Part shown: one piece after another, positions 15,868 to 25,067 of the stretch | How positions within the stretch are numbered: position 1 is the stretch's first letter | How the letters are laid out: each line of letters opens with the position of its first letter | NCBI RefSeq assembly: GCF_024611995.1 | Contig: NZ_CP102509.1 | Location: 4,030,001-4,094,000 of the forward strand | Reading direction: 5' to 3' | Source: Streptomyces sp. NBC_00162 | GTDB taxonomy: Bacteria; Actinomycetota; Actinomycetes; Streptomycetales; Streptomycetaceae | Length of the DNA: 64,000 nucleotides | The notes under the pieces: generated by a model | Seen by the model: only the letters and a program-made list of their open reading frames with translations | Database searches by the model: none | Told to the model about the DNA's origin: nothing | Position numbers and translations under genes: made by a program

Positions 15868-16371
15868 TCACACCGCGCGGGTGAGGATCCTCAACACATC
15901 CAGCGACGTGGGCCGGGCGTCCGGGTCGTCCCCGTCCGCCGTGGCCAGCCGTACGTGCGCCTCGCGCGCGGCACGGACCGCCTCGGGCCAGGCGTGGTGT
16001 TCCAGGTAGGCGGAGACGGCCGCGTCGGGACCGACCTGGTGCATGATGCGGAGCACCCGCAGCACCGCCAGGTCTACCAGGGCCGCCTCCTGTGAGTCGC
16101 GCAGGATCGTGCCGACGTACTTCTCGGCCGACCAGCTGTCGAGCCAGGTGTCCTCGACGAGCCGGTACACGGCATCGGTGACGTCCCCGTAGCCTTCGGC
16201 GCCGGCGAGCCAGGTGTCCTCGTGGAAGGCCGGATCGGAGAGCATGTGCAGCGCCGAGCGCACGTTGCTGCGCCAGCGCCACCACGGCATGTCGTTCAGG
16301 GGCATGCCGCCCATGGTGGAGGAGCGGCCACCTCGGCGGGAAGAGTTCTTCGAACCTTGGGCGAATGTCAC
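15868..16371 (-). CDS. SCO4402-like conserved protein
   Basis: 167 residues from ATG 16371; internal in-frame ATGs (for example MPLNDMPWWRW at about residue 23) are alternative starts, and the Arg/Ser-rich first 22 residues may be untranslated. The conserved part, MPWWRWRSNVRSALHMLSDPAFHEDTWL ... DVTDAVYRLVEDTWLDSWSAEKYVGTIL, is an all-helical family that I recognise from the Streptomyces locus next to purU. No catalytic motif and no membrane segment. Function unknown; 14 bp upstream of purU, so probably one operon. Confidence 0.8.
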   Translation of the reverse strand: MTFAQGSKNSSRRGGRSSTMGGMPLNDMPWWRWRSNVRSALHMLSDPAFHEDTWLAGAEGYGDVTDAVYRLVEDTWLDSWSAEKYVGTILRDSQEAALVDLAVLRVLRIMHQVGPDAAVSAYLEHHAWPEAVRAAREAHVRLATADGDDPDARPTSLDVLRILTRAV

Positions 16372-16516
16372 GTCGTCGATCGTACGTTCCCGCCTTCCGC
16401 GATCTTCAGGCGCGTGTGAACAACCGGAGGCGAGTATTCCCCCCGGTAATTCACCTGCACGTCACCGGATGTTGTGAACCCCTCACTCTCCAGTTCCCCG
16501 TGGGGCGGAATGGTGC

Positions 16517-17833
16517 ATGGACATGACCGATCGGCGACGCACAGCAACTCTCTCCCGCACCCTCCTGGCCACGGCGATGGGTGCGTGTCTCGTCGCCGGG
16601 TGCGGGGTGATCCCCGGGGGCTCGGGGGGCTCCGCGGGCACCCTCACCGTCATGACGTTCGCACCCGAGGACACCAAGGCGACCAACATGCCCGGAATGC
16701 CCGGCATGGCCAAGGCGTACGAGCGCTGGGTCAATTCCAAGGGCGGCATCAACGGCCGCAAGCTGCGCGTACTGACCTGCAACGAGAAGAACACGCCCAG
16801 CGGCGCCGCCGACTGCGCCCGCAAGGCCATCGACGAGAAGGCCGTCGCCGTCGTCGGCTCCTACAGCCAGCACGGACGCGCCTTCATGGCCCCGCTGGAG
16901 GCCGAGGGCATCCCGTTCATCGGCGGGTACGGAGTCTCCTCCGAAGAATTCCAGTCGACCCTCTCCTACCCCGTCAACGGCGGCCAGCCCGTCCTCCTCG
17001 CCGGCGCCGGCCACCAGCTGGGCCGCGCCTGCGCCCAGGTCTCCCTGGTCCGCCCCGACACCCTCGCGGGCGACTCGATGCCGATCCTGCTGAACGCCGG
17101 GCTCAAGGCCAACAAGATCCCCGACGCCTCCGACATCCGGGCCGCCGAGGACTCCGCGGACTTCTCGGCGCAGGCCCGCGAGGCCCTCGCCGACACCGCC
17201 GCGATCACCGCCGCCGGCAGCAGCAAGGAGAAGGAGAAGGAGAAGGCCAAGGGCTGTGTGACCGCCGTCCTCGGCGAGCGCACCGAGACCTTCTTCGACG
17301 CCTTCCGCCGCGCCGACTCCCAGAACAGGAAGCCGCAGATCTCCTCGGTCCTCGGCAGCGTCAGCCAGTCCCTGGTGGACCGCACCGGCGGCAAGGAGAG
17401 CCCCTTCGAGGGCGCCTACCTGACCAGCTGGTACCCGGTGGCCACCGACCCCCTCTGGGAGCCGATGCGCAAGGTCATCTCCGACTTCGCCTTCGGCGAC
17501 GACGGCGTCGACCCCGACGACAGCGGAACGCAGACCACCTGGATCGCGTACACCGTGCTGAACGACGTCCTGAAGCGCTTCAAGCCGGACGACGACATCA
17601 CCGGCCGCAAGGTCACGCGGGCGCTCAACCAGGCGGAGTCCGTCAACACCGGCGGCCTCACCCCGGATCTGAGCTGGCGCTACCAGGACATGCGCGCCGT
17701 CGCCGGCTTCCCCCGCATCGTCAACGGCCGGGTCACCTTCCAGGTCGTCCAGGCGGGCCGGCTCGTCGCCCAGGAGGGCGAACAGACGATGGACATGACC
17801 GTGACCCTGGAACAGGCCCCCCGGGCGGCCTGA
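16517..17833 (+). CDS. Branched-chain amino-acid-type ABC substrate-binding lipoprotein
   Basis: 438 residues. N-terminal lipoprotein signal with lipobox LVAGC (Cys at about 29), then a periplasmic-binding-protein type I fold: TLTVMTFAPEDTKATNMPGMPGMAKAYERWVNSKGGINGRKLRV, as in LivK-type receptors, with DCARKAIDEKAVAVVGSYSQHG and later YQDMRAVAGFP. A Lys/Glu run (KEKEKEKAK) sits in a surface loop near residue 240. No permease or ATPase genes are adjacent, so it is an orphan binding protein that may serve a distant transporter or act as a sensor. Starts at 16517 or 16523 are equally possible. Confidence 0.87.
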   Translation: MDMTDRRRTATLSRTLLATAMGACLVAGCGVIPGGSGGSAGTLTVMTFAPEDTKATNMPGMPGMAKAYERWVNSKGGINGRKLRVLTCNEKNTPSGAADCARKAIDEKAVAVVGSYSQHGRAFMAPLEAEGIPFIGGYGVSSEEFQSTLSYPVNGGQPVLLAGAGHQLGRACAQVSLVRPDTLAGDSMPILLNAGLKANKIPDASDIRAAEDSADFSAQAREALADTAAITAAGSSKEKEKEKAKGCVTAVLGERTETFFDAFRRADSQNRKPQISSVLGSVSQSLVDRTGGKESPFEGAYLTSWYPVATDPLWEPMRKVISDFAFGDDGVDPDDSGTQTTWIAYTVLNDVLKRFKPDDDITGRKVTRALNQAESVNTGGLTPDLSWRYQDMRAVAGFPRIVNGRVTFQVVQAGRLVAQEGEQTMDMTVTLEQAPRAA

Positions 17834-17845
17834 CGGCCGTCCGGC

Positions 17846-19099
17846 TCACAGCTGTGACTTGTCGCGCTTGGTGAGGCTGTACTTGGCCGCGATGTTGTTC
17901 CACAGGACCGCGGCCGACTCCTTGGCCTTCGTCGCCTCGCCGCTCGCCTTGTTGCCGGCGCTGGCGTTCTCGGAGTTCTTGGCCTTGCCGTCCTTGCACT
18001 TGTCGTCGTCCACGTCGTCCGCCCAGGCCGCGTAGCTGTTGTCGGCGGCCGCCGAGGACTGCCAGGCCTTGGTGAGCGCGGCGGTCAGCTTCGCGTGGTC
18101 GGGGAGCTGGTCCACCTTCAGCTCCTGGAGGCGGGTGACGAGCTCCTCGCGCTGGCGGGCCGCGTCGCGCAGGTCGGCGGCCGCCTGGTCGAGGTTGCTG
18201 CAGCTCTTGATGTCCTCCACGGCCTTGATCACCGCGGCCCGGCTGTCGTTGCTGTCCGCGAGGAGCTTGTCCAGCTGGACGGCCTGCGGGCGGGCCGGGT
18301 CGACGGGGGCCTCGCCGCCGGGCGCCGCCGAGCCGCCGCTCGCGGTGGCCGCCGGGGGTACCGCGCCCGGGTCGTTGTTCTGCGGCTTGCCGTCGCCGAG
18401 CAGCGAGCCGACGCCGAGCCCGACCACGGCCAGGCCGATGACCACCGCGGCGATGATCGCGGGCGAGACCCGGCGGGGGGCCTCCGGCGGCGGGGGCGGC
18501 GCGAACTGCTGCTGCGGGTGCGGCTGGTGGTGCTGCTGCTGCGGCTGGTGGTGCTGCTGCGGCTGCGGCGGTACGGGGCCCTGCCCGCGCGGCGGATACG
18601 CGCGCGGCGGGACCGGCGGCAGGTGCTGGGTGTGCCCGGCGGAGTCGTCACCGCGGAACAGCCCGTCGAACGGCTCGAACCCGCCGGCGGCGGGGACCGG
18701 CGGGATGTACTGGGTCGCGGCCTCCTCGTGCGCGGGAGCCGCGGGGCCCGCCGGCACGGGTGGGATGTACTGGGTCGCCGCCTCCTCGTACGCGGAGGCC
18801 GCGGGGGCAGCGGGGCCCGCCGGCACGGGCGGGATGTACTGCGTCGCCGCCTCCTCGTACGCGGAGGCCGCGGGGGCAGCGGGGCCCGCCGGCACGGGCG
18901 GGATGTACTGCGTCGCCGCCTCGGGCAGCGGCGGGTAGCCGTAGCCGTGCGGCTGCCCCGGCCCCTCGTACCCGGGCCCCACCACGTGCCCGGGGGCCTC
19001 CTGCGGCTGCTGCTGCGGGTGCTGCGGGTAGCCGTACGCGGGCTCCGGACCCCACGGGGCACCCGGCTGGGGGGCGCTCCCCTGTCCGTTCTCCGTCAC
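17846..19099 (-). CDS. Repeat-rich single-pass membrane protein
   Basis: 417 residues from GTG 19099, preceded by GGAGA. The first half is cytoplasmic and disordered, with a tandem array (unit core ATQYIPPVPAGPAAPA) and Gln/His/Pro runs. One transmembrane helix (PAIIAAVVIGLAVVGLGVGSLL) follows at about residue 210. The outer domain of about 190 residues is helical (LDKLLADSNDSRAAVIKAVEDIKSCSNLDQAAADLRDAARQREELVTRLQEL) with two cysteines that may pair, plus a Lys/Ala-rich stretch. The TQYIPPV-type cytoplasmic repeats are common in actinobacterial membrane proteins. Function unknown; it is convergent with the binding-protein gene, stops 12 bp apart. Confidence 0.8.
   Translation of the reverse strand: MTENGQGSAPQPGAPWGPEPAYGYPQHPQQQPQEAPGHVVGPGYEGPGQPHGYGYPPLPEAATQYIPPVPAGPAAPAASAYEEAATQYIPPVPAGPAAPAASAYEEAATQYIPPVPAGPAAPAHEEAATQYIPPVPAAGGFEPFDGLFRGDDSAGHTQHLPPVPPRAYPPRGQGPVPPQPQQHHQPQQQHHQPHPQQQFAPPPPPEAPRRVSPAIIAAVVIGLAVVGLGVGSLLGDGKPQNNDPGAVPPAATASGGSAAPGGEAPVDPARPQAVQLDKLLADSNDSRAAVIKAVEDIKSCSNLDQAAADLRDAARQREELVTRLQELKVDQLPDHAKLTAALTKAWQSSAAADNSYAAWADDVDDDKCKDGKAKNSENASAGNKASGEATKAKESAAVLWNNIAAKYSLTKRDKSQL
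18702..18925. repeat. In-frame tandem repeat, four copies
   Basis: The anchor gggatgtac recurs at 18702, 18762, 18831 and 18900 (spacings 60, 69, 69 bp). Copies 2-4 are nearly identical, so this is a recent expansion; it encodes a 20-23-residue Pro/Ala-rich unit in the protein stopping at 17846. Confidence 0.92.
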
Positions 19100-19212
19100 C
19101 GGGTCTCCTTCTCCGACTCGCCCGAACCTTACGGAACCGTCGGTCACGCTACCCGGTAACGCACCGCTACCGGGAGGCCACCCGGCAACCCACCCGGCCC
19201 GCCGGGCCGCCG

Positions 19213-20595
19213 CTAGGCGACCCGCGCCTCCAGCCGCGCGCCGAACTCGCGGACCGCCGCCTCCTCCCCGTACGGCTCCAGGCGGGCCCGGAAGTCGTCC
19301 AGGTACTCCGCGCCCCGGTTCGAGCGCAGGCCCGACAGCAGGTCCGCCGCCTGCGTGGCCGTCTGGCAGGCCTGTTCCACCTCCCGCTGCTGGACCTGCG
19401 CCGCCGCCAGCAGCAGCAGCCCGATGGCCCGGCGGCGCGCCTTGCCCGCCGGGAGGCCCCGTAGCGCCTCCGCCGCCTGCTTGGCCGCCGCGTCCGCCTG
19501 GCCCAGGTCCCGGTGGCAGTGGGCCAGCTCGTCCGCGAGGTAGGCCTGGTCGAAGTGCCGGATCCACACCGGGTCGTCGCCCGACTCCGGCTCCGCCCGC
19601 TCCAGCGCCGTGACGGCCCGGGACGACAGCACCGCCGTCGCCCGGTTGTCGCCGAGCAGCGCGTGCCCGCGCGCCTCGGCGGCGTAGAACATGGCCTCCA
19701 CGCGCGGGGTGACCTGCCCCCGCGTCCCCTCCTGCGCGGCCCGGGCCAGCTGGGCGATCTCCCGCGGGTTGCCCAGCTCGGCGGCGAGGTGGCTCATCGA
19801 CGCCGCGAGCACGTAGCCCCCGTACGCGCGGTCGCCGGCCGCCTGGGCGAGCCGCAGCGCCTGGATGTAGTAGCGCTGGGCCAGGCCCGGCTGGCCCGTG
19901 TCCACCGCCATGTAGCCCGCGAGCTCCGTCAGCCGGGCCACCGCCGCGAACAGCGCGCGCCCGACGGGCTCCCGGTACGAGCCGCCGATCAGCCCGGACA
20001 CCACGGAGTTGAGGTAGTGCACGACCACCGGCCGCACGTGCCCGCTGCCGAAGCGGTGGTCGAGGTCCTTGAGCGCGTCGGTGGTGGCCCGTACCGCCTC
20101 CACGTCGGACATCCCGACGCGCGAGCCGCCACTGCGCGCCACTTGCGTGTCAGCGCCGGTGATCAGCCAGTCGCGGCTCGGCTCGACGAGCGCGGAGGCG
20201 GCCACGCTGGAGCCCGCCAGGAAGTCGCGGCGGCCCACGTCGCTGCGCCACAGCTCGCAGGCCTGCTCGATGGCGCCGATGACGGTCGGGGAGAACTGCA
20301 GGCCGACGCCGGAGGCGAGGTTCTTGCCGTTGGCCATGCCGATCTCGTCGATGGTGACGGTCCGGCCGAGTTTGCGTCCGAGCGCCTCCGCGATGATTCC
20401 GGGAGCCCGGCCGCGCGGCTGCTGGCCGCGCAGCCAGCGGGCCACGGAGGTCTTGTCGTAGCGGAGATCGAGGCCGTGTTCCGCTCCGCACATGTTGACC
20501 CGCCGGGCGAGCCCGGCGTTGGAGCACCCGGCTTCCTGGATGAGCGCCTGCAGCCGTTCGTTCGGCTGGCGGGCAACGAGAGGCCTGGCTGCCAT
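19213..20595 (-). CDS. NsdA-like regulator with helix-turn-helix and TPR-type region
   Basis: 460 residues from ATG 20595. The N-terminal 90 residues are an HTH-like domain (NERLQALIQEAGCSNAGLARRVN, DKTSVARWLRGQQPRGRAPGIIAEALGRKLG). A segment RRDFLAGSSVAASAL follows that mimics a Tat signal but is internal and typical of this family. The remainder is helical repeat (AQRYYIQALRLAQAAGDRAYGGYVLAASMSHLAAELG and similar, TPR-like). The layout matches the NsdA/NsdB/SCO4441-type family of Streptomyces developmental and antibiotic regulators, as I recall it. It is divergent from the prim-pol-like gene, a neighbourhood I also associate with this regulator. Confidence 0.85.
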   Translation of the reverse strand: MAARPLVARQPNERLQALIQEAGCSNAGLARRVNMCGAEHGLDLRYDKTSVARWLRGQQPRGRAPGIIAEALGRKLGRTVTIDEIGMANGKNLASGVGLQFSPTVIGAIEQACELWRSDVGRRDFLAGSSVAASALVEPSRDWLITGADTQVARSGGSRVGMSDVEAVRATTDALKDLDHRFGSGHVRPVVVHYLNSVVSGLIGGSYREPVGRALFAAVARLTELAGYMAVDTGQPGLAQRYYIQALRLAQAAGDRAYGGYVLAASMSHLAAELGNPREIAQLARAAQEGTRGQVTPRVEAMFYAAEARGHALLGDNRATAVLSSRAVTALERAEPESGDDPVWIRHFDQAYLADELAHCHRDLGQADAAAKQAAEALRGLPAGKARRRAIGLLLLAAAQVQQREVEQACQTATQAADLLSGLRSNRGAEYLDDFRARLEPYGEEAAVREFGARLEARVA

Positions 20596-20809
20596 GAAAA
20601 CCCCCTGAGGCCGCGGGTGATCGTTGGAATGATCACTTCCCGCCTGATGTGCGGAGAATCTTCCGCTCTGCGTCGTGTCGCTACCCAACTCCGGCGCCCC
20701 GGGCTCCTACGCGCCCCCGCCCGTGCATCAGTGCGCCCCGCATGCAGGATCGATGCTCCGCCCACCGGCTGGTTTACGCCCGTAACCCCAGGTGACCCGC
20801 GGAGTTGTG

Positions 20810-21496
20810 ATGGGCGTGGAAGAGACCATGGGAGTCACGGAGACCGCACCCATCCCCAAGCAGCGCGGCGAGCAGCTGCTGGACCATGCCGTGCGGTACG
20901 CGGAAGAACGGCACTGGGATGTCTTCGCCGGCACCTGGCTGGAGGCGGGCGACGGACGGGAGCTGTGCTCCTGCGGGGCAGAGGACTGCGCGACCCCGGG
21001 CGCGCACCCGGCGGTGAAGGACTGGGCTGCGCAGGCGACCGGCAGCGCGGTGCGGGTCCGGCAGATCTGGGGGAGGCACCCGGGGGCCTCGATCCTGATG
21101 CCCACGGGCCGGACGTTCGACGCGCTGGACGTGCCGGACGCCGCCGGGTTCCTGGCCCTGGCGCGGCTGGAGCGCATGGAGCGCACGCTCGGGCCGGTCA
21201 CCCTCACGCCCGACCACCGGATGCTGTTCTTCGTCCTGCCGGGCGCCGGGGCCAAGGTCGCGGACCTCGTGCGCAAGCTGGGCTGGACGCCGTCGGCGCT
21301 CGACCTGGTCGCCCGGGGCGAGGGCGAGTACGTGGCCGCTCCGCCCACCCGCTTCGGCGGCCGGGGCTCGGTCCAGTGGGCGCGGCGGCCCACGCCGGCG
21401 AACCGGTGGCTGCCGGACACGGAGGAACTGATCGACGCGCTGGCGTACGCGTGCGGGAGCGAGGCCGCCGCCGACCGAAAGCGGCGCCAGGCCTGA
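20810..21496 (+). CDS. Prim-pol N-terminal-domain protein
   Basis: 228 residues. Start taken as ATG 20810 (GGAG at 20801-20804); ATG 20828 is an alternative. The core LLDHAVRYAEERHWDVFAGTWLEAGDGRELCSCGAEDCATPGAHPAVKDW is the bifunctional DNA primase/polymerase N-terminal (AEP) pattern with a short Cys-containing insert. The catalytic acidic pair of active AEP polymerases (DxD/DxE) is not obvious: the matching region reads TFDALDVPD. With only about 230 residues and no helicase part it is probably a stand-alone, perhaps inactive, derivative. Divergent from the NsdA-like regulator gene. Confidence 0.82.
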   Translation: MGVEETMGVTETAPIPKQRGEQLLDHAVRYAEERHWDVFAGTWLEAGDGRELCSCGAEDCATPGAHPAVKDWAAQATGSAVRVRQIWGRHPGASILMPTGRTFDALDVPDAAGFLALARLERMERTLGPVTLTPDHRMLFFVLPGAGAKVADLVRKLGWTPSALDLVARGEGEYVAAPPTRFGGRGSVQWARRPTPANRWLPDTEELIDALAYACGSEAAADRKRRQA

Positions 21497-21646
21497 GGCC
21501 CGGGCACCGGAGCCAGGTCCGCCCCCGCCGACCTGGGACATTACTGACCGGAAACTCATGACATAAGTAACTGCTCAAGCCTCTCCCCCTCCTCCTATGG
21601 TGAGCGAAGAACGACCAAACGGGGACGTGTGACGAGAGGCAGGCGC

Positions 21647-22492
21647 ATGCCGGACCAGGGTGATGCGACGGGCGGGACGTACGGGACGGGTGGCGCGCGA
21701 TCCGCGCCGTCCGCCGTGCGGGTGGAAGGTCTGTGGAAGCGCTTCGGCGAGCAGGTGGCCGTCTCCGGGATCGACCTGGAGCTGCCCGCGGGCAAGTTCA
21801 TCGGGCTGGTCGGCCCGAACGGCGCGGGAAAGACGACAACGCTGTCGATGGTGACCGGGCTGCTGCGCCCGGACATGGGACGGGTCTTCGTCGCCGGGCA
21901 TGACGTGTGGGCGGACCCGGTCGAGGTGAAATCGCGGATCGGCGTGCTGCCGGAGGGGCTGCGGCTCTTCGAGCGGCTTTCGGGGCGCGAACTGCTCGGC
22001 TACATGGGCCGGTTGCGGGGGCTGCCGGGCGAGGAGACCGACAAGCGGGCGACGCAGCTGCTGGAGGTCCTGGACCTGGCGGGCTCGCAGCACAAGCTCG
22101 TCGTGGACTACTCGACGGGCATGCGCAAGAAGATCGGCCTGGCGGCCGCGCTGCTGCACAACCCCGAGGTGCTGTTCCTGGACGAGCCGTTCGAGGGCGT
22201 GGACCCGGTGTCGGCACAGACCATCCGCGGGGTGCTGGAACGTTACACCGCGTCCGGTGCCACGGTCGTCTTCTCCTCCCACGTGATGGAGCTCGTCGAG
22301 TCGCTGTGCGACTGGGTGGCGGTCATGGCCGCCGGGCAGATCCGCGCCGCGGGCCCGCTGGCCGACGTACGGGGCTCCGCGCCCTCCCTCCAGGCCGCCT
22401 TCCTCGAACTGGTCGGCGCCCACGGGCGCGACGCCGCCGGGGACTCCCTGGACTGGCTGGGCGGCGGCTCCGGGACGGCGGTCGCACGATGA
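21647..22492 (+). CDS. ABC transporter ATP-binding protein
   Basis: 281 residues from ATG 21647; a GTG at 21629 is an alternative start. Walker A GPNGAGKTTT, Q-loop region (GVLPEGLRLFERLSGRELL), signature DYSTGMRKKIGLAAAL (STGMR replaces LSGGQ, as in exporters of the CcmA/NatA kind), Walker B EVLFLDEPFEGVDP and H-switch SSHVMEL. Its stop overlaps the permease start by 4 bp (ATGA), so the two form one exporter. Substrate unknown; such pairs move drugs, lipids or peptides, or act in cell-envelope biogenesis. Confidence 0.93.
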   Translation: MPDQGDATGGTYGTGGARSAPSAVRVEGLWKRFGEQVAVSGIDLELPAGKFIGLVGPNGAGKTTTLSMVTGLLRPDMGRVFVAGHDVWADPVEVKSRIGVLPEGLRLFERLSGRELLGYMGRLRGLPGEETDKRATQLLEVLDLAGSQHKLVVDYSTGMRKKIGLAAALLHNPEVLFLDEPFEGVDPVSAQTIRGVLERYTASGATVVFSSHVMELVESLCDWVAVMAAGQIRAAGPLADVRGSAPSLQAAFLELVGAHGRDAAGDSLDWLGGGSGTAVAR

Positions 22493-24123
22493 CCGCGGTC
22501 ACCGCATCCACCGCTGCCACCACTTCCGCTTCCGCTCCTGCCTCTGTGACGGCGGTTTTCGTACGGCTGAAGCTGTCGCTGATGCGCAACGGGCTGAAGG
22601 GCTCCTCCAAGCGCAAGGCCGCCTGGATCACCTCGCTGGTCTTCGCGCTGGTGGTCGGCTTCTTCGTCACGCTCGGCCTGGCCGTGCTGCACGGCAACGC
22701 CCACGCGGGCACGGTCGTCGTACTGCTGGCCGCGATCCTGGCGCTCGGCTGGGCCTTCATGCCGCTGTTCTTCCCCACCGGAGACGAGACCCTGGACCCG
22801 AGCCGGCTGGTCATGCTGCCGCTGCGCCCGCGTCCTCTCGTACGGGCCCTGCTGGCCTCCTCGCTGGTCGGCATCGGACCGCTGTTCACGCTGTGCCTGG
22901 CGGTCGGCTCGGTGATAGCCGTCGCGCACGGCGCCGCCGGGGTGGCGGCCTCGGTGGTGGCCGTCCCGCTGCTGCTCCTGGGCTGCGTGGCCCTCGCGCG
23001 GGCGGTGGCCACGGCCAACGTGCGGCTGCTGACCAGCCGCAAGGGGCGGGACCTGGCGCTGCTCAGCGGCCTGCTGATCGCGGTGGGCGCGCAGCTGGCC
23101 AACTTCGCCAGCCAGCGCCTGTTCCAGACGGGCGGACTGTCCCAGCTGGAGCCGGCCGAGGCGGTGGTGCGCTGGCTGCCGCCGGCGACCGCCGTCGGCA
23201 TGGTGGACTCCGCGAGCAAGGGCTCGTACGGGGTGGCGGCGGCCCAACTGGCCCTCACGGTCGGCGCCCTGGCCCTGCTGCTCTGGTCCTGGGAGCGCAG
23301 CCTGACCAAGCTGATGGTCACCCCGGACGGCTCGACCATCGCGGCCGCCAAGCCGGAGAAGGACCGCAGCGCGGGCGGCTTCTGGTCGCTGCTGCCGGCG
23401 GGCCGGACGGGCGCGGCCATGCAGCGGACCCTGCGCTACGCGGTCCGCGACCCGAAGACGAAGTCGGCGTGGGTGACCGCGCTGGCGATCGGCCTGATCG
23501 TCCCGGTCTTCAACGCCCTCCAGGGCACGGGCTCGCTCTACCTCGCCTGCTTCGGCGCCGGGATGCTCGGCGTCCAGATGTACAACCAGTTCGGGCAGGA
23601 CACCTCGGCGTTCTGGATGGTCGCGCAGACCATCTCCACCCCGCGCGACGCGTACGTGGAACTGCGCGCGCGGGCCTGTGCGCTGGCCCTGGTCACCGTC
23701 CCGTACACGGTCTTCGTGACGGTGGTGACGGCCGCCCTGGTCGGCAACTGGTCCGGCTTCCCGGCGGCGCTGGGGCTGGCCCTGGCCCTGCTGGGCGCGA
23801 TGCTCTGCACGGGGGCGGTGGCCTCGGCCCGGTACCCGTACTCGATCCCGACGGACGGCGCGTTCAAGAACGTCGCCCCGGGACAGGGCGGCCTGGCCTG
23901 GATGGGCATCTTCGGCGGAATGCTCGCGTCGGCGCTGATCGCCGCCCCGGTGATCGCCCTGACGATCTGGCTCAACGTGGCGGACCTCCAGGACGTGTCC
24001 TGGCTGGTGCTCCCGCTGGGCGTGGCCTGGGGCACGCTGGCGACCTGGGCCGGCCTGCGCCTGGCGGCCCCGACGGTGGCACGGAGGCTGCCGGAGATCC
24101 TGCTGGCGGTCAGCAAGGGGTGA
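22489..24123 (+). CDS. ABC transporter permease
   Basis: 544 residues with about 12 hydrophobic segments in two groups of roughly six, separated by a soluble part around KPEKDRSAGGFWSLL. The Ala/Thr/Ser-rich first 18 residues are probably a flexible tail. Coupled to the ATP-binding gene by the ATGA overlap. It fits the large ABC-2-like permeases of actinobacteria. The end of the operon is marked by a hairpin. Confidence 0.9.
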   Translation: MTAVTASTAATTSASAPASVTAVFVRLKLSLMRNGLKGSSKRKAAWITSLVFALVVGFFVTLGLAVLHGNAHAGTVVVLLAAILALGWAFMPLFFPTGDETLDPSRLVMLPLRPRPLVRALLASSLVGIGPLFTLCLAVGSVIAVAHGAAGVAASVVAVPLLLLGCVALARAVATANVRLLTSRKGRDLALLSGLLIAVGAQLANFASQRLFQTGGLSQLEPAEAVVRWLPPATAVGMVDSASKGSYGVAAAQLALTVGALALLLWSWERSLTKLMVTPDGSTIAAAKPEKDRSAGGFWSLLPAGRTGAAMQRTLRYAVRDPKTKSAWVTALAIGLIVPVFNALQGTGSLYLACFGAGMLGVQMYNQFGQDTSAFWMVAQTISTPRDAYVELRARACALALVTVPYTVFVTVVTAALVGNWSGFPAALGLALALLGAMLCTGAVASARYPYSIPTDGAFKNVAPGQGGLAWMGIFGGMLASALIAAPVIALTIWLNVADLQDVSWLVLPLGVAWGTLATWAGLRLAAPTVARRLPEILLAVSKG

Positions 24124-24136
24124 CGTGAGGGGCGGG

Positions 24137-24167
24137 GGCTCCGGGGGGCGGACCCCCGCCCGGAGCC
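24137..24167. terminator. Hairpin between convergent genes
   Basis: 8-bp stem GGCTCCGG (24137-24144) / CCGGAGCC (24160-24167) with an inner G-run/C-run stem. Lies between the permease stop and the hydrolase stop. Confidence 0.6.
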
Positions 24168-25067
24168 TCAACGTGAAGCGTCTGCCCTGACACCCTCCAG
24201 GAAGGGCTCCAGGGCCGCGCGCAGAGCTGCCGGCTGGTCGTAGTGGAGGTAGTGGCCCGCGTCCGGGATTTCGGCGTAGCGGCCCGCCGGGAGGACGCGG
24301 ACCATCTCCTGGGCTTCGGCGCGGCCCAGTTCGCCGTCCAGGCCGCGGACGACCAGCGTGGGGCAGCGGACCTGGGCCAGCTCCTCCCAGTGGGCGTCGT
24401 GGACCCAGGTCTCGCGGGCCGTCAGCATCTGGCGGCGGGAGAAGAGCGGGCGCCAGCCGTCCGGGGCCTCGTGCATGACCTCGGCGAAGAACGCGCCGCG
24501 GCCGGGGTCGGGCCGTTCCACCCGGGGGTCGTCCTCGCCGAACCAGCGGCGGGCGGCGTCCTGCGTCGGGAAGGGCACCGGCCAGCGGTGGAACCAGTCC
24601 TCCCACTCCTGCTGCGAGGCTTCGCCGAGAGCCGAGGCGCGCATGTCGCAGATGACCACGGCTTCGACCAGGTCCGGGCGGCGGGCCGCGAGCTGCCATG
24701 CGGTGAGGGCGCCCATGGAGTGGCCGATCAGGGTCACGGGGGCCAGGCCGAGCTGCTCGACGACGGCCTCCGCGTCGGCCACGAAGGCCTCACGCCCCAA
24801 GGAGGTCCGGACGTCGTGGCCGGCCGGCGGGCGGTCGCTCTGGCCGTGGCCGCGCTGGTCCAGGGCGATGACGCGGCGGTGCTCGCCGAGCCAGCGGGCG
24901 GTGCCGGCCCAGTGGAAGGCGCGGCCCATGAGCCCGTGGAGTAAGAGCACCGCGGGGCGGGGGTCCGGCCCGGCCGGCTGCGCCCCGGCCGCAGGATCCG
25001 CTTCGCGGAACTCCCAGGCGGCCAGGCGTACGCCGTCGGCCCCTGTCACATCGATGCGCTGTACCAC
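24168..25067 (-). CDS. Alpha/beta hydrolase
   Basis: 299 residues from GTG 25067 (protein begins VVQRIDVTGADGVRLAAWEF). The frame is open further upstream but that sequence is not conserved in style. Motifs: oxyanion LLLHGLMGRAFHW, nucleophile elbow LIGHSMGALTAW (Ser), acid PTLVVRGLDGELG (Asp) and the C-terminal DAGHYLHYD (catalytic His). A standard single-domain hydrolase, perhaps esterase or haloalkane-dehalogenase-like; no substrate can be named. Upstream is a 390-bp gap with a strong hairpin. Confidence 0.9.
   Translation of the reverse strand: MVQRIDVTGADGVRLAAWEFREADPAAGAQPAGPDPRPAVLLLHGLMGRAFHWAGTARWLGEHRRVIALDQRGHGQSDRPPAGHDVRTSLGREAFVADAEAVVEQLGLAPVTLIGHSMGALTAWQLAARRPDLVEAVVICDMRASALGEASQQEWEDWFHRWPVPFPTQDAARRWFGEDDPRVERPDPGRGAFFAEVMHEAPDGWRPLFSRRQMLTARETWVHDAHWEELAQVRCPTLVVRGLDGELGRAEAQEMVRVLPAGRYAEIPDAGHYLHYDQPAALRAALEPFLEGVRADASR

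Noticed and set aside
18702..18925. Regularly spaced repeats resembling a small CRISPR array
   Set aside because: Copies are directly tandem with no variable spacers, in frame within a protein gene, and encode a Pro/Ala repeat.
22243..24699. 818-codon minus-strand frame opposite the ABC permease
   Set aside because: No ribosome site, low complexity; the permease on the plus strand is coupled to its ATPase gene by ATGA overlap.
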